64,000 nucleotides of DNA from CAVQJU01 sp963712905 (GTDB taxonomy: Bacteria > Acidobacteriota > Vicinamibacteria > Vicinamibacterales > CAVVIG01), in assembly GCA_963712905.1 (NCBI GenBank), contig CAVQJU010000003.1, forward strand, positions 62,001 through 126,000, read 5' to 3'. The notes beneath the pieces were generated by a model. It searched no databases and was not told the origin of the DNA. It worked only from the letters and a program-made list of their open reading frames with translations. This document shows positions 7,142 through 16,403 of the stretch, in pieces; position 1 is the stretch's first letter; every line of letters begins with the position of its first letter. Made by a program: the position numbers and the translations under genes.

Positions 7142-7242
7142 GTCGAACCTCTCGGACCTCTTGGACCTCTTGGACCCCTCGGACGACCCTCGGACCCCTC
7201 GGACCTCTTGGACCCCTCGGACCCCTCGGACCCCTCGGACCT
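7142..7242. repeat. GGTCCGAG word repeat, copy 2 (between the 7243 gene and mqnB)
   Basis: Roughly eleven units of CTCGGACCT/CTTGGACCC type, in inverted orientation to the copy at 6349-6474. The stop of the upstream gene (TAG at 7243-7245) merges into TAGAGGTCCGAG, and the mqnB start lies three bases past the other end. Confidence 0.9.
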
Positions 7243-7740
7243 CTAAACGTCGTCGTCCGGGCTTTCGACGACGTACGTCTGCGACGCGCGCTTGACGACG
7301 ATCGTCAGGCCGAAGCCGACGATGGCCGCCGACGCGGCGAGGCCGACGTAGATGCCGCTGCCGGCCAGCGCGGTCGGCGCCTCGCCGATGGGCGTGTTCT
7401 CGACGATCGCAAACGCCTGCTTGAGCGTGAGGGCGCGCTCGCCGGCGGTGCGGGGCATGATGCGCCACGAGAGCACCATGATGCCGAGCGCGGCCAGGCC
7501 GATGACGAGCAGCGGATGCCGCGAGTTCCTGCGGGTGATGATGCTGAGCGCGGCCAGCACGGACGCGAGCCCGCCCAGGCCGGCCACCCACATCGCCGGC
7601 ACCGCGGGCATGCCGCGCAGCGCCGTGTCGCCGATGTTGACCCAGGGGAGAAAGGTGCTCGCCGCGAGCAGCAGGCCGGCCGTAAGAGGGATGAAATACC
7701 CGCGCATGGCCGGGCGAAACAGATCACCCAGGCCGCTCAC
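7243..7740 (-). CDS. small integral membrane protein of unknown function
   Basis: The protein has 165 residues from GTG at 7740, two bases after the iscX stop; ATG at 7707 is an alternative. There are four predicted membrane segments: YFIPLTAGLLLAASTFLPWV, MWVAGLGGLASVLAALSII, LLVIGLAALGIMVLSW and IYVGLAASAAIVGFGLTIVV. An extracytoplasmic-type loop holds ERALTLKQAFAIVENTPIG. No family is recognised. It is cotranscribed between the ISC operon and the menaquinone genes, and its link to either is unproven. Confidence 0.65.
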   Translation of the reverse strand: MSGLGDLFRPAMRGYFIPLTAGLLLAASTFLPWVNIGDTALRGMPAVPAMWVAGLGGLASVLAALSIITRRNSRHPLLVIGLAALGIMVLSWRIMPRTAGERALTLKQAFAIVENTPIGEAPTALAGSGIYVGLAASAAIVGFGLTIVVKRASQTYVVESPDDDV

Positions 7741-7742
7741 GC

Positions 7743-7946
7743 CTACTGCGCGTCCTTCCATTCCTCGTGCCACGCCATCTGGATGGCCTCGAGCTTCGGC
7801 TCGTTGGACGCCTTCGGATCGTCGTCGAAGCCGTCGAGCGCGAGCACGCGGTCGCGGAGGTCCGTGAACCGGATCGTCAGGGGATCAACGCCGGGGAACT
7901 TCTCGGTGAGCGCGATGCCGATGTCCTCGGCGTCGATCCACTTCAC
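7743..7946 (-). CDS. iscX: Fe-S assembly protein IscX
   Basis: The protein has 67 residues from GTG at 7946, overlapping the ferredoxin stop (GTGA). The sequence matches the IscX/YfhJ family along its length: KWIDAEDIGIALTEKFPGVD, PLTIRFTDLRDRVLAL, GFDDDP and the C-terminal LEAIQMAWHEEW. IscX binds iron and IscS and tunes cluster assembly. Length and position (after fdx) match the classical isc operon order. Confidence 0.9.
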   Translation of the reverse strand: MKWIDAEDIGIALTEKFPGVDPLTIRFTDLRDRVLALDGFDDDPKASNEPKLEAIQMAWHEEWKDAQ

Positions 7947-8353
7947 GGGTTCACCCCTTCGGCCTTGCGATCCTTCCTGTCGGACTTGCCCAGCTGGATG
8001 CCGCCGCCTTCCTGAACGTAGTTCCGCGTATACATCGGCAGCTCGCACACGACGTCGCCCTTGATCACCGCCTGACAGCCGAGGCGCGAGTCGGTGGTGA
8101 GGTCCCAGGCCGTGTCGAGGCGGTCGAGCTCGTCGTCCTGCGCCTCGCTGAGATTGGCGGCGCCCTGGCGAATGATGACGTGGCAGGTCGTGCACGCGCA
8201 GCTGCCGCCGCAGGCGTGCTCGAGGCCCAGGTCGAAGTGCTTCGACACATCGAGGAACGACTCGGGCTTGCCGTGGTTCGAGTAGGGCAGCTTGCCGTGC
8301 TCGAACTCCACGGTCTTCGTCTCGCCGTCCATGATGAACGTGACTTTAGGCAT
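7943..8353 (-). CDS. fdx: ISC-type [2Fe-2S] ferredoxin
   Basis: The protein has 136 residues. Cluster ligands are Cys48, Cys54, Cys57 (CGGSCACTTC, spacing C-x5-C-x2-C) and Cys93 (RLGCQAV), the adrenodoxin-type pattern of the ISC ferredoxin. Cys52 is the additional non-ligand cysteine often seen in this loop. The protein supplies electrons for cluster assembly on IscU. The C-terminus is longer than in E. coli and ends in a charged stretch (SDRKDRKAEG). It is followed immediately by iscX and preceded by hscA, with a half palindromic repeat in between. Confidence 0.93.
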   Translation of the reverse strand: MPKVTFIMDGETKTVEFEHGKLPYSNHGKPESFLDVSKHFDLGLEHACGGSCACTTCHVIIRQGAANLSEAQDDELDRLDTAWDLTTDSRLGCQAVIKGDVVCELPMYTRNYVQEGGGIQLGKSDRKDRKAEGVNP

Positions 8354-8362
8354 CTATCGTCC

Positions 8363-8384
8363 CGGCGGGCCTGAAAGGCCCGCC

Positions 8385-8388
<4 letters not shown>
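8363..8388. repeat. palindromic REP-like element, half copy (fdx/hscA junction)
   Basis: Only one hairpin is present, GGCGGGCCTGAAAGGCCCGC, followed by CCTAC. The TAG of this end is the hscA stop codon (8385-8387). Confidence 0.8.
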
Positions 8389-10192
<1,804 letters not shown>

Positions 10193-10196
<4 letters not shown>

Positions 10197-10888
10197 TGCG
10201 CCAGCTCCCGTTCGATGCCGGCGAGCAGGTTGTTGATGTAGTTGCGCTCGAGCACGCGCTCGCGAAGCGCCTGGAGCACGGGCCGCCGTTCGACGATGCC
10301 CGCGCGGGCGTCGAGGAGCGCGTCCCAGCGGGCGGAGAGCTCCTGGAGACCGGCCTCGTGGGCGTCGCGCTTCTGCTCGATGGGTCCGCGCGCACGCTCG
10401 AGCCGCGCCTTCCAGACGCCGTCTGCCGCCCCGGAGGCGCGCAACTCGCGGATCTCGTCGAGCTCCTCGTTGAGCGTGAACACTTCTTCGAGCAGCGCCG
10501 GCGGCACCTTGCTGCCCTGCTCGGGACCACCCGGCGCAAACCCCTCGAGCTGCAGCAGGTACTCGACGCGGGCAATCGGCTGCTTGAGCGTCCGGTAGGC
10601 GTCGTTCAGGTACGACGAGCGTTCAAGGCTCGCCCGCCGCTCGCCCGGCGGCGCGTTGTAGAAGTAGTCCGGGTGAAACTGACGGCTGAGCGTCCGGAAC
10701 CGCTGCTCGAGCTCCGCAGGATCCAGGTTCAGCCTGCGCGGTAGCCCCATGAAGCCGAAATAGTCCCCGTGCCGCCCAATCGACAGGATCTTCGTGCACT
10801 GCGGGCAGAAGTGCGCGTCGACCGGCGCGCCGCCGCCGCAATCGCGGCAAACCTGGATGGTGGGGGCGGTGGGAATTGGCGAGGACAT
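10193..10888 (-). CDS. hscB: J-domain co-chaperone HscB with N-terminal zinc-finger-like cysteines
   Basis: The protein has 231 residues from the ATG at 10888 (MSSPIPTAPTIQ). An in-frame ATG five codons upstream lies in the word repeat and is less likely. The N-terminus carries CRDCGG...CPQC, two CxxC pairs as in eukaryotic-type HscB and some bacterial homologues but absent from E. coli HscB. The J domain holds RTLSRQFHPDYF with the HPD motif, and LNDAYRTLKQPIARVEYLL matches HscB specifically. The C-terminal helical domain would bind IscU. It is coupled to hscA by a 4-base overlap. Confidence 0.92.
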
Positions 10889-10901
10889 GACTGAAAGGTT
10901 C

Positions 10902-10985
10902 ATGGTTCAGGGTTCAGCGTTCAGGGTTCTGGTTCCAGTCGCGTCAGCCGAACCTTGAACCCTGAACCTTGAACCCTGAACCTCT
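10902..10985. repeat. GGTTCAGG word repeat with inverted arms (hscB/iscA junction)
   Basis: The left arm repeats GGTTCAGGGTTCA-type words and the right arm repeats CTTGAACCCTGAACC. Together they could fold into a long hairpin in the operon mRNA. The element fills almost the whole gap between iscA and hscB. Confidence 0.85.
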
Positions 10986-10991
10986 TTTTCT

Positions 10992-11318
10992 CTACGCCCC
11001 GAACGAGCTGCCGCAGCCGCAGGTGGACTTCGCGTTCGGGTTGTTGAACACGAAGCCCTTGCTGATCATGTTCGTGTCGTACTCGAGCACCGTCCCGTTG
11101 AGATACAGCAGGCTCTTTTTGTCGACGTAGATCTTCGCGCCGTCCGGGCCTTCGAAGACTTCGTCGCCCATCCGTGCCTGCTTCTCCCACGCGAAGGTGT
11201 AGCTCAGCCCCGAGCAGCCGCCGCCCTTCACGCCGACGCGCAGTCCGCCCTCGTCGATGCCCTGCTTGGCCATCAACGTGCGAATCTTGCGTGCGGCGCC
11301 TTCGGAGATCTGAATCAT
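10992..11318 (-). CDS. iscA: A-type Fe-S carrier IscA
   Basis: The protein has 108 residues. The three conserved cysteines are Cys35 (GGGCSGLSY), Cys100 and Cys102 (STCGCGSSF). It also has the family segment FEGPDGAKIYVDKKSLLYLNG. IscA proteins carry Fe or [2Fe-2S]/[4Fe-4S] clusters from IscU to targets. It starts two bases from the iscU stop. ErpA-type function cannot be distinguished from sequence, but the operon position favours IscA. Confidence 0.93.
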   Translation of the reverse strand: MIQISEGAARKIRTLMAKQGIDEGGLRVGVKGGGCSGLSYTFAWEKQARMGDEVFEGPDGAKIYVDKKSLLYLNGTVLEYDTNMISKGFVFNNPNAKSTCGCGSSFGA

Positions 11319-11320
11319 CG

Positions 11321-11749
11321 TTACGCGGTCGGCTGGGCGTGCGTGTCCGCGCCCTTTTCCGCCGACGAGTCCTGCTTCTTCTTGTAGTCGGCGATTGCCG
11401 CCTTGATCGCGTCCTCGGCAAGCACCGAACAGTGGATCTTCACCGGCGGCAGGCTCAGCTCGGTGACGATGTCCGTGTTCTTGATCGCCAGGGCCTCGTC
11501 CACCGTCTTGCCCTTCAGCCACTCGGTCGCGAGGCTCGAGCTCGCGATCGCCGATCCGCACCCGAACGTCTTGAACTTCGCGTCGTCGATCACGCCGGTC
11601 GAGGGGTTCACCTTGACCTGCAGCTTCATGACGTCGCCGCACTCGGGCGCACCGACGAGCCCCGTGCCGACGTTCGGATCTTCCTTCGGCAGCGAGCCGA
11701 CGTTCCTCGGGTTTTCGTAGTGGTCGATTACCTTGTTCGAGTAAGCCAT
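11321..11749 (-). CDS. iscU: Fe-S cluster scaffold IscU
   Basis: The protein has 142 residues. Cluster ligands are Cys37 with Asp39 (PECGDVMKL), Cys64 (TFGCGSAIASSS) and Cys107 (LPPVKIHCSVLAEDA). The LPPVK HscA-recognition motif is intact at 100-104. The C-terminal ~20 residues (KKKQDSSAEKGADTHAQP) form a charged extension beyond the usual IscU end. It starts immediately after iscS and forms the core of the operon. Confidence 0.96.
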   Translation of the reverse strand: MAYSNKVIDHYENPRNVGSLPKEDPNVGTGLVGAPECGDVMKLQVKVNPSTGVIDDAKFKTFGCGSAIASSSLATEWLKGKTVDEALAIKNTDIVTELSLPPVKIHCSVLAEDAIKAAIADYKKKQDSSAEKGADTHAQPTA

Positions 11750-11750
11750 G

Positions 11751-12191
11751 TCAGTGCTGTCCTTCCGTTTGCCACTGCATCGTGGACAAATCCACGCCTT
11801 CTTTTGCCAGCTCGTAGAGCGGCGACATCTCGCGCAGCCGCGTTACGACGTTCGTCAGCTTGTCCGCCACGTAGTCCACTTCCTCCTCGGTCGACCAGCG
11901 GCCGAGGCCGAAGCGGATCGAGGAGTGCGCCAGGTCGTCGCCGGCGCCGAGCGCCTTGAGCACGTAGGACGGCTCGAGGCTGGCCGACGTGCACGCCGAG
12001 CCCGACGAGACCGCGACGTCGTTGATGCCCATCAGCAGCGACTCGCCCTCCACGTAGGCGAAGCTGATGTTCAGGTTGTGCGGCAGACGATGTTCGGTCG
12101 ACCCGTTGATGTAAATCTCGTCGAGGCCTTTATGCAGCCGGGCGTTCAGCCGGTCGCGCAGCGCGCTGAGGCGCGCCGTGTCGGCCGCCAT
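11751..12191 (-). CDS. iscS: cysteine desulfurase IscS, C-terminal part (after apparent frameshift)
   Basis: These 146 residues align with the C-terminal third of IscS: RLSALRDRLNARLHKGLDEI, NGSTEHRLPHNLNISFAYVE, the active-site loop VSSGSACTSASLEPSYVLKA with the catalytic Cys, and the tail SPLYELAKEGVDLSTMQW. This part carries the persulfide cysteine but lacks the PLP-binding domain, which lies in another frame at 12130-12981. The nominal ATG at 12191 is an internal Met of the intact enzyme. On its own it would not be functional. Confidence 0.85.
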   Translation of the reverse strand: MAADTARLSALRDRLNARLHKGLDEIYINGSTEHRLPHNLNISFAYVEGESLLMGINDVAVSSGSACTSASLEPSYVLKALGAGDDLAHSSIRFGLGRWSTEEEVDYVADKLTNVVTRLREMSPLYELAKEGVDLSTMQWQTEGQH

Positions 12192-12981
12192 CTCGACGCC
12201 GGCACAGCTCCGCGGCCTTGCCGAAACCGACGATGCCCGGGACGTTGAGCGTGCCGGACCGCATGCCGCGTTCGTGGCCGCCGCCGTCGATCTGCGGCGC
12301 GAGCAGCACGCGCGGGTTGCGCCGCCGGACGTACAGCGCGCCGACGCCCTTCGGCCCGTACATCTTGTGCGCGCTGATCGACGCCATGTCCACTTTCAGA
12401 TCGTTCACGTTGAACGGAATCTTCCCGACCGCCTGGACGGCGTCGGTGTGGAACAGGATCCCCTTCTCCTTCGCGATGGCGCCAATCTCGGCGACCGGCT
12501 GAATCACGCCGATCTCGTTGTTGGCGCTCATGATCGAGATGAGGATCGTCTTGTCGGTAATCGCGGCGCGCAGCGCGTCGAGGCTGATGCGGCCGTCCTT
12601 CTGCACCGGCAGATACGTGACGCGGTAGCCGTCCTTCTCGAGGCGCTTGCACGTGTCGATCACCGCCTTGTGCTCGGTGACGCACGTGATGATGTGGTTG
12701 CCCTTCTCGCGGTACATCTCGGCCGCGCCCTTGATCGCGAGGTTGTCCGACTCGGTGGCGCCGCTCGTGAAGACGATTTCCTTCGCGTTCGCGCCGATGA
12801 GATCGGCCACCTGCTTGCGGGCCTTGTCCACGGCCTCCTCCGCCTCCCATCCGAACGGATGGTTGCGGCTGGCCGCGTTCCCGAAGTGCTGCGTGAAGTA
12901 CGGCAGCATCGCCTCGACGACCCGGGGATCGACCGGGGTCGTGGCGTGGTAGTCCATGTAGATCGGAAGCTTCACAGCCAT
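12130..12981 (-). CDS. iscS: cysteine desulfurase IscS, N-terminal part (PLP domain, apparent frameshift)
   Basis: The first ~265 residues match IscS: IYMDYHATTPVDPRVVEAML, FTSGATESDNLAIKGAAEMY, VTEHKAVIDTCKRLE, FHTDAVQAVGKIPF and the PLP lysine in SISAHKMYGPKGVGALYVRR. After GFGKAAELC the frame turns to Arg-rich nonsense. The correct continuation (VEMAADTARLSALRDRL) is found one frame away, so a one-base indel lies near 12190-12205. IscS supplies persulfide sulfur to IscU, ThiI and MoeB-type proteins and is essential to this operon. A sequencing or assembly error is more likely than a true lesion. Confidence 0.88.
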   Translation of the reverse strand: MAVKLPIYMDYHATTPVDPRVVEAMLPYFTQHFGNAASRNHPFGWEAEEAVDKARKQVADLIGANAKEIVFTSGATESDNLAIKGAAEMYREKGNHIITCVTEHKAVIDTCKRLEKDGYRVTYLPVQKDGRISLDALRAAITDKTILISIMSANNEIGVIQPVAEIGAIAKEKGILFHTDAVQAVGKIPFNVNDLKVDMASISAHKMYGPKGVGALYVRRRNPRVLLAPQIDGGGHERGMRSGTLNVPGIVGFGKAAELCRRRDGGRHGAPQRAARPAERPAA

Positions 12982-12990
12982 ATGCGTTCC

Positions 12991-13452
12991 CTACAGATGC
13001 GTCAGCAGCACGGCCGCGCGCGCCGGCGCCGGCGGCGCCGTCTGCGGCGATTCGGCGGCCAGCTCGGCGATCGTGCACTCGCCGAGGGCCGAAAGGATTC
13101 GTTCGCGGACCCGCCACAGCGGATCGCGCACATTGCATTTCGCGTACTGATCGCACTGCCCTTCGTCGGTCGAACAGGCGGTGACCGTCACCGGGCCGTC
13201 AATCGCCTGGATGACGTCGGCGACCGAAATCTGCACCGGCCGGCGGGCCAGCTCGTAGCCGCCCCGGGTGCCCTGGTGCGAGGCGAGCAGCCCCCGGCGG
13301 ACCAGCCGCTGCAGGACTTTCGCCATAAGTTCGATCGGGATGTCGTACTGTTCCGCGATCTCGCGGGCGCTCGACGAGCCGTTGGTGCCCCGGAGCGCCA
13401 GGTGTTTCATGGCAATCAGGGCGTAATCGGCCTTTTTTGAGAGCCTCAGCAT
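12991..13452 (-). CDS. iscR: Rrf2-family Fe-S regulator IscR
   Basis: The protein has 153 residues. The N-terminal winged helix reads LSKKADYALIAMKHLA and REIAEQYDIPIELMAKVLQRL. The cluster-binding cysteines are Cys93, Cys100 and Cys106 (C-x6-C-x5-C), close to the E. coli IscR spacing, followed by LWRVRERI. IscR with a [2Fe-2S] cluster represses isc; apo-IscR activates other genes. It is the first gene of the isc run, 10 bases before iscS. A dyad resembling a type 1 IscR site lies 18-40 bases upstream of its start. Confidence 0.92.
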   Translation of the reverse strand: MLRLSKKADYALIAMKHLALRGTNGSSSAREIAEQYDIPIELMAKVLQRLVRRGLLASHQGTRGGYELARRPVQISVADVIQAIDGPVTVTACSTDEGQCDQYAKCNVRDPLWRVRERILSALGECTIAELAAESPQTAPPAPARAAVLLTHL

Positions 13453-13469
13453 AAATCGTCAAATCTGAA

Positions 13470-13492
13470 ATACGACCGCTACAGTCCGATAT
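13470..13492 (-). promoter_or_regulatory. candidate IscR-type operator upstream of iscR
   Basis: On the minus strand the stretch begins ATATCGGACTG and ends GGTCGTAT. This resembles the type 1 IscR consensus, ATA-N3-GACT ... AGTC-N3-TAT, as an imperfect dyad. It overlaps the stop of the moeB-type gene. Motif-based; no -35/-10 pair is clear here. Confidence 0.4.
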
Positions 13493-14940
13493 TAATACTT
13501 TGGCTGGCTCGGATCAACCTTATCAATCCACTCGAGGATTCCGCCCCTCAGGTTCGACACCTTCTTGTAGCCCTTCGACCGCAGGAAGTCGGCGGCCTTC
13601 GCGCTGCGCGCGCCGACCTTGCACTGCATCACGAACTCGTCGTTCGGGTCGAGCTCGACGTAGCGTTTCGGGATGTCGCCGAGCGGAATCAGGATCGAAC
13701 CGTTGATCTTGTTGATCTGGTACTCGCTCGGCTCCCGCACGTCGACGATCGTCAGCACGTCGCCGCGGTCGAGGCGCTTCTTCAGATCGACCGCCGAAAT
13801 CTCGGTGGTGCCGCCCGACACCGGCTCTTCCACGCCCGCCTGCACGCCGCAGAACTCCTCGTAGTCGATCAGCTTCGTGACGGTCGGATGCGTGCCGCAG
13901 ACCGGGCAGTCCGGGTCTTTCCTCAATTTCAGCTCGCGGAACTTCATGCGCAGCGCGTCGAAGATCAGGAAGCGGCCGATGAGCGGCTCGCCCGCGCCGA
14001 TGATGAGCTTGATCGTCTCGGTCGCCTGGATGCAGCCGACGACGCCGGGCAGCACGCCGAGCACGCCGCCTTCCGCGCAGCTCGGGACGAGCCCGGGCGG
14101 CGGCGGCTCCGGGTAGAGGCACCGGTAGCACGGGCCTTCCTTCGTCGCGAACACCGACGCCTGGCCCTCGAACCGGAAGATGCTGCCGTACACGTTCGGC
14201 TTGCCGAGGATGACGCACGCGTCGTTCACGAGATACCGCGTCGGAAAGTTGTCGGTGCCGTCGACGATGATGTCGTAGGGCGCGAAGATCTCGAGCGCGT
14301 TCTCGGACGACAGCGCCGTGTTGTACGTCGGGACGTTGATGTTCGGGTTGATCGCGAGCAGCCGGTCCTTCGCGGAATCGAGCTTCGGGCGGCCCACGTC
14401 CGGCGTCCCGTGCAGAATCTGCCGCTGCAGGTTGCTGAAGTCCACGACGTCGAAATCCACGATGCCGATCGTGCCGACGCCGGCTGCGGCGAGATACATC
14501 GCGACCGGCGATCCCAGGCCGCCGGCGCCGATGCAGAGGACCTTCGCGGCCTTGATCTTCTGCTGCCCCAGCACGCCGACTTCCGGCAGGATCAGATGAC
14601 GGCTGTAACGCTTGAAGTCGTCCCTGGTGAGCTCCGGTAGTGTGGCCGGCGCTTCCGCCGCAGGCGCGCCGCCGGCGACCGACGGGATGATGCTGACGGT
14701 ATCGCCCGCGTTGATCGGCGTCTGCTCCTTCTGCAGGTAGCGGATGTCTTCGTCGTTGACGTAGATGTTGACGAAGCTCCGCAGCTTGCCTTCGGCGTTG
14801 TACAGATGCGCCTTGAGGCCGGCGTGCCTGTTGATCAGATCGGCCAGCAGCTCGCCCACCGTCTTGCCATCCACTTCGACCGCGTCTTTCCTGTCGGTGA
14901 ACGGCCGCAGGGGGGTTGGAATCAGAATCTTAGTCGCCAT
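13492..14940 (-). CDS. three-domain MoaD/CysO-like - MoeB/ThiF adenylyltransferase - rhodanese fusion
   Basis: The protein has 482 residues from the ATG at 14940 (MATKILIPTPLRPF). Residues 1-91 form a ubiquitin-like sulfur-carrier domain ending SIIPSVAGG, with the di-glycine at 90-91. Residues ~105-365 are a ThiF/MoeB E1-like domain: RYSRHLILPEVG, LCIGAGGLGSPVAMYLAAAG for ATP, the CYRCLYP and CPVC zinc cysteines. The last ~100 residues are a rhodanese domain with EFVMQCKVGARSAKAA carrying the persulfide cysteine. Thus carrier, activating enzyme and sulfur donor site are on one chain. The carrier's di-glycine is internal (GG followed by APAAEAP), so proteolysis would be needed to expose it; the next gene upstream encodes a JAMM protease. 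Function is inferred as thiocarboxylate formation for cysteine synthesis. Confidence 0.85.
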   Translation of the reverse strand: MATKILIPTPLRPFTDRKDAVEVDGKTVGELLADLINRHAGLKAHLYNAEGKLRSFVNIYVNDEDIRYLQKEQTPINAGDTVSIIPSVAGGAPAAEAPATLPELTRDDFKRYSRHLILPEVGVLGQQKIKAAKVLCIGAGGLGSPVAMYLAAAGVGTIGIVDFDVVDFSNLQRQILHGTPDVGRPKLDSAKDRLLAINPNINVPTYNTALSSENALEIFAPYDIIVDGTDNFPTRYLVNDACVILGKPNVYGSIFRFEGQASVFATKEGPCYRCLYPEPPPPGLVPSCAEGGVLGVLPGVVGCIQATETIKLIIGAGEPLIGRFLIFDALRMKFRELKLRKDPDCPVCGTHPTVTKLIDYEEFCGVQAGVEEPVSGGTTEISAVDLKKRLDRGDVLTIVDVREPSEYQINKINGSILIPLGDIPKRYVELDPNDEFVMQCKVGARSAKAADFLRSKGYKKVSNLRGGILEWIDKVDPSQPKY

Positions 14941-15370
14941 TGAGCTCGCCCTCTTCAAATGCGGAACGGTCTTCTTTCAAAAACCAGACTGTCATGGCCG
15001 CGGCTGCACCCGAGGCAACGGCGACGATGATGTACGCGAACGTGGGCCACGCGTGATCGAGATCGTACTGCGACGGCCGCGACGGGTGATCCGGGTGAGA
15101 GTGATAAAACCCGAGCAGCTCGCCGCCGAGCTCGGTCGCGCGCTGCTCTGCCAGGCGGTAATCCGACGGCCGGACCATGAATCGCCGCCGCGGGCCTTCC
15201 TCTGTCGTGTTCGGCAGCGCCACGGTGGCCGTGGCGTGGCCCTCTGTCCCGATGAGGGCGCCGCAGCACTCGTGCGGATAGGTTTCCTCGCCATGCCGCC
15301 TGATCGCCTGATCCACCGCGGCGGTCACGCGAAACACTTGAACGTTCACGTCAGGCTTCGCTTCAGGCAT
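14930..15370 (-). CDS. M67-family JAMM metalloprotease (Mec-like)
   Basis: The protein has 146 residues. The JAMM zinc motif is complete: Glu34 (PHECCGALIG) and His90-x-His92-x7-Ser100-x2-Asp103 in FYHSHPDHPSRPSQYD. Bacterial M67 peptidases such as Mec+ remove cysteine from the C-terminus of the sulfur carrier CysO, and QbsD-type members trim residues after a carrier di-glycine. Here the gene overlaps the carrier fusion by 11 bases and follows cysM, the arrangement expected for sulfur-carrier-dependent cysteine synthesis. A hydrophobic segment near the C-terminus (AYIIVAVASGAAAAMTVWFL) is part of the fold rather than a clear membrane anchor. Confidence 0.9.
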   Translation of the reverse strand: MPEAKPDVNVQVFRVTAAVDQAIRRHGEETYPHECCGALIGTEGHATATVALPNTTEEGPRRRFMVRPSDYRLAEQRATELGGELLGFYHSHPDHPSRPSQYDLDHAWPTFAYIIVAVASGAAAAMTVWFLKEDRSAFEEGELNGD

Positions 15371-15395
15371 CTATCTATGCCCCGCACGCCGATGC

Positions 15396-16325
15396 TTACG
15401 CATCGGCGGTCCAGAATTTTTCGGTCAGGTACTTCTCCGCGCCGTCCGGAAACACGGTGACGATGAGGCCCTTGTCGAGGCGGCGCGCGACCTGGAGCGT
15501 GGCCGCCAGCGCGGCGCCCGACGAGATGCCTGCCATGACGCCTTCCTCGCGCGCCAGCCGCCGGACCATCTCGAAGGCGTCTTCGCTTTCAACGCGCAGA
15601 TCCTCGTCGGCCAGCTTCGGATCGTAGATGCCCGGGACGATCGCCGACTCCATGTGCTTCAGACCTTCGAGGCCGTGAAACGCCGTGGCCGGCTGAAACG
15701 AGATCAGCTTGATCGCCGGGTTGAACTGCCGCAGCCGCCGCGCCGTGCCCATGAACGTCCCGCTCGTGCCGAGGCCCGCGACGAAATGCGTCAGCGCGCC
15801 GCTCGTCTGCTCGATGATCTCGGGCCCGGTCGTGTCGTAGTGCGCCATCCAGTTGCCGTCGTTGTTGTACTGATCCGGGTAGAAGTAGCGATCCGGCTCC
15901 TCCGCCTTCAGACGCCGCGCCTCGCGAATCGCGCCGTCGGTGCTCTCGAGCGGATCCGTCAGGAGCAGCTCGGCGCCGAACGCCTTCAGGATCAGCTTGC
16001 GCTCGGGGCTGGCGTTGGCCGGCACGCAGAGCTTCACCTTGTACCCGCGCGCCGCGCCAATCATCGCGTACGCGATGCCCGTATTACCGGACGTCGCGTC
16101 GAGAATCGTGAGCCCGGGCCGGAGGGCACCGGATTTCTCGCCTTCGGCCAGCATCCGCGCAGCCGCACGGTCCTTGACCGACCCGCCGGGGTTCTGGCCC
16201 TCGACCTTCGCGCAGATCTCGACGCCCGGGCACTCCTTTTCGAGCAGCCTGAGGCGGATGAGGGGGGTGCGGCCGATGAGATCGAGCACGGAAACGCCGA
16301 CGGCCGGGACAGTTGGAGACGCCAT
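15396..16325 (-). CDS. cysM: cysteine synthase (CysM-type, probably sulfur-carrier dependent)
   Basis: The protein has 309 residues. This is a fold-type II PLP enzyme: EGQNPGGSVKDRAAARML with the PLP lysine at 51, LDATSGNTGIAYAMIG binding the substrate carboxylate, and GVMAGISSGAALAATL for the phosphate. It makes cysteine from an activated serine. The neighbouring JAMM protease and carrier fusion suggest that a protein thiocarboxylate, as in mycobacterial CysM/CysO, is the sulfur donor. It is the first gene of the minus-strand block and has a consensus promoter 26-53 bases upstream of its ATG. O-acetylserine versus O-phosphoserine use cannot be decided here. Confidence 0.9.
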   Translation of the reverse strand: MASPTVPAVGVSVLDLIGRTPLIRLRLLEKECPGVEICAKVEGQNPGGSVKDRAAARMLAEGEKSGALRPGLTILDATSGNTGIAYAMIGAARGYKVKLCVPANASPERKLILKAFGAELLLTDPLESTDGAIREARRLKAEEPDRYFYPDQYNNDGNWMAHYDTTGPEIIEQTSGALTHFVAGLGTSGTFMGTARRLRQFNPAIKLISFQPATAFHGLEGLKHMESAIVPGIYDPKLADEDLRVESEDAFEMVRRLAREEGVMAGISSGAALAATLQVARRLDKGLIVTVFPDGAEKYLTEKFWTADA

Positions 16326-16350
16326 GGGATATACGACTGAACCAGTCCGA

Positions 16351-16378
16351 ATTATACCAACCGCGGGAACGCTGTCAA
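16351..16378 (-). promoter_or_regulatory. consensus sigma-70 promoter of the cysM-isc block
   Basis: On the minus strand a perfect -35 TTGACA (16373-16378) and a perfect -10 TATAAT (16351-16356) are separated by 16 bases. The expected start is near 16344, giving a leader of about 20 bases before the cysM ATG. Confidence 0.85.
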
Positions 16379-16403
16379 AAAGGCGTCATACAATCTGAAC
16401 CCG

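Noticed and set aside
6349..7242. CRISPR array
   Set aside because: The reiterated words are 9 bp and contiguous, with no uniform repeat-spacer alternation and no cas genes.
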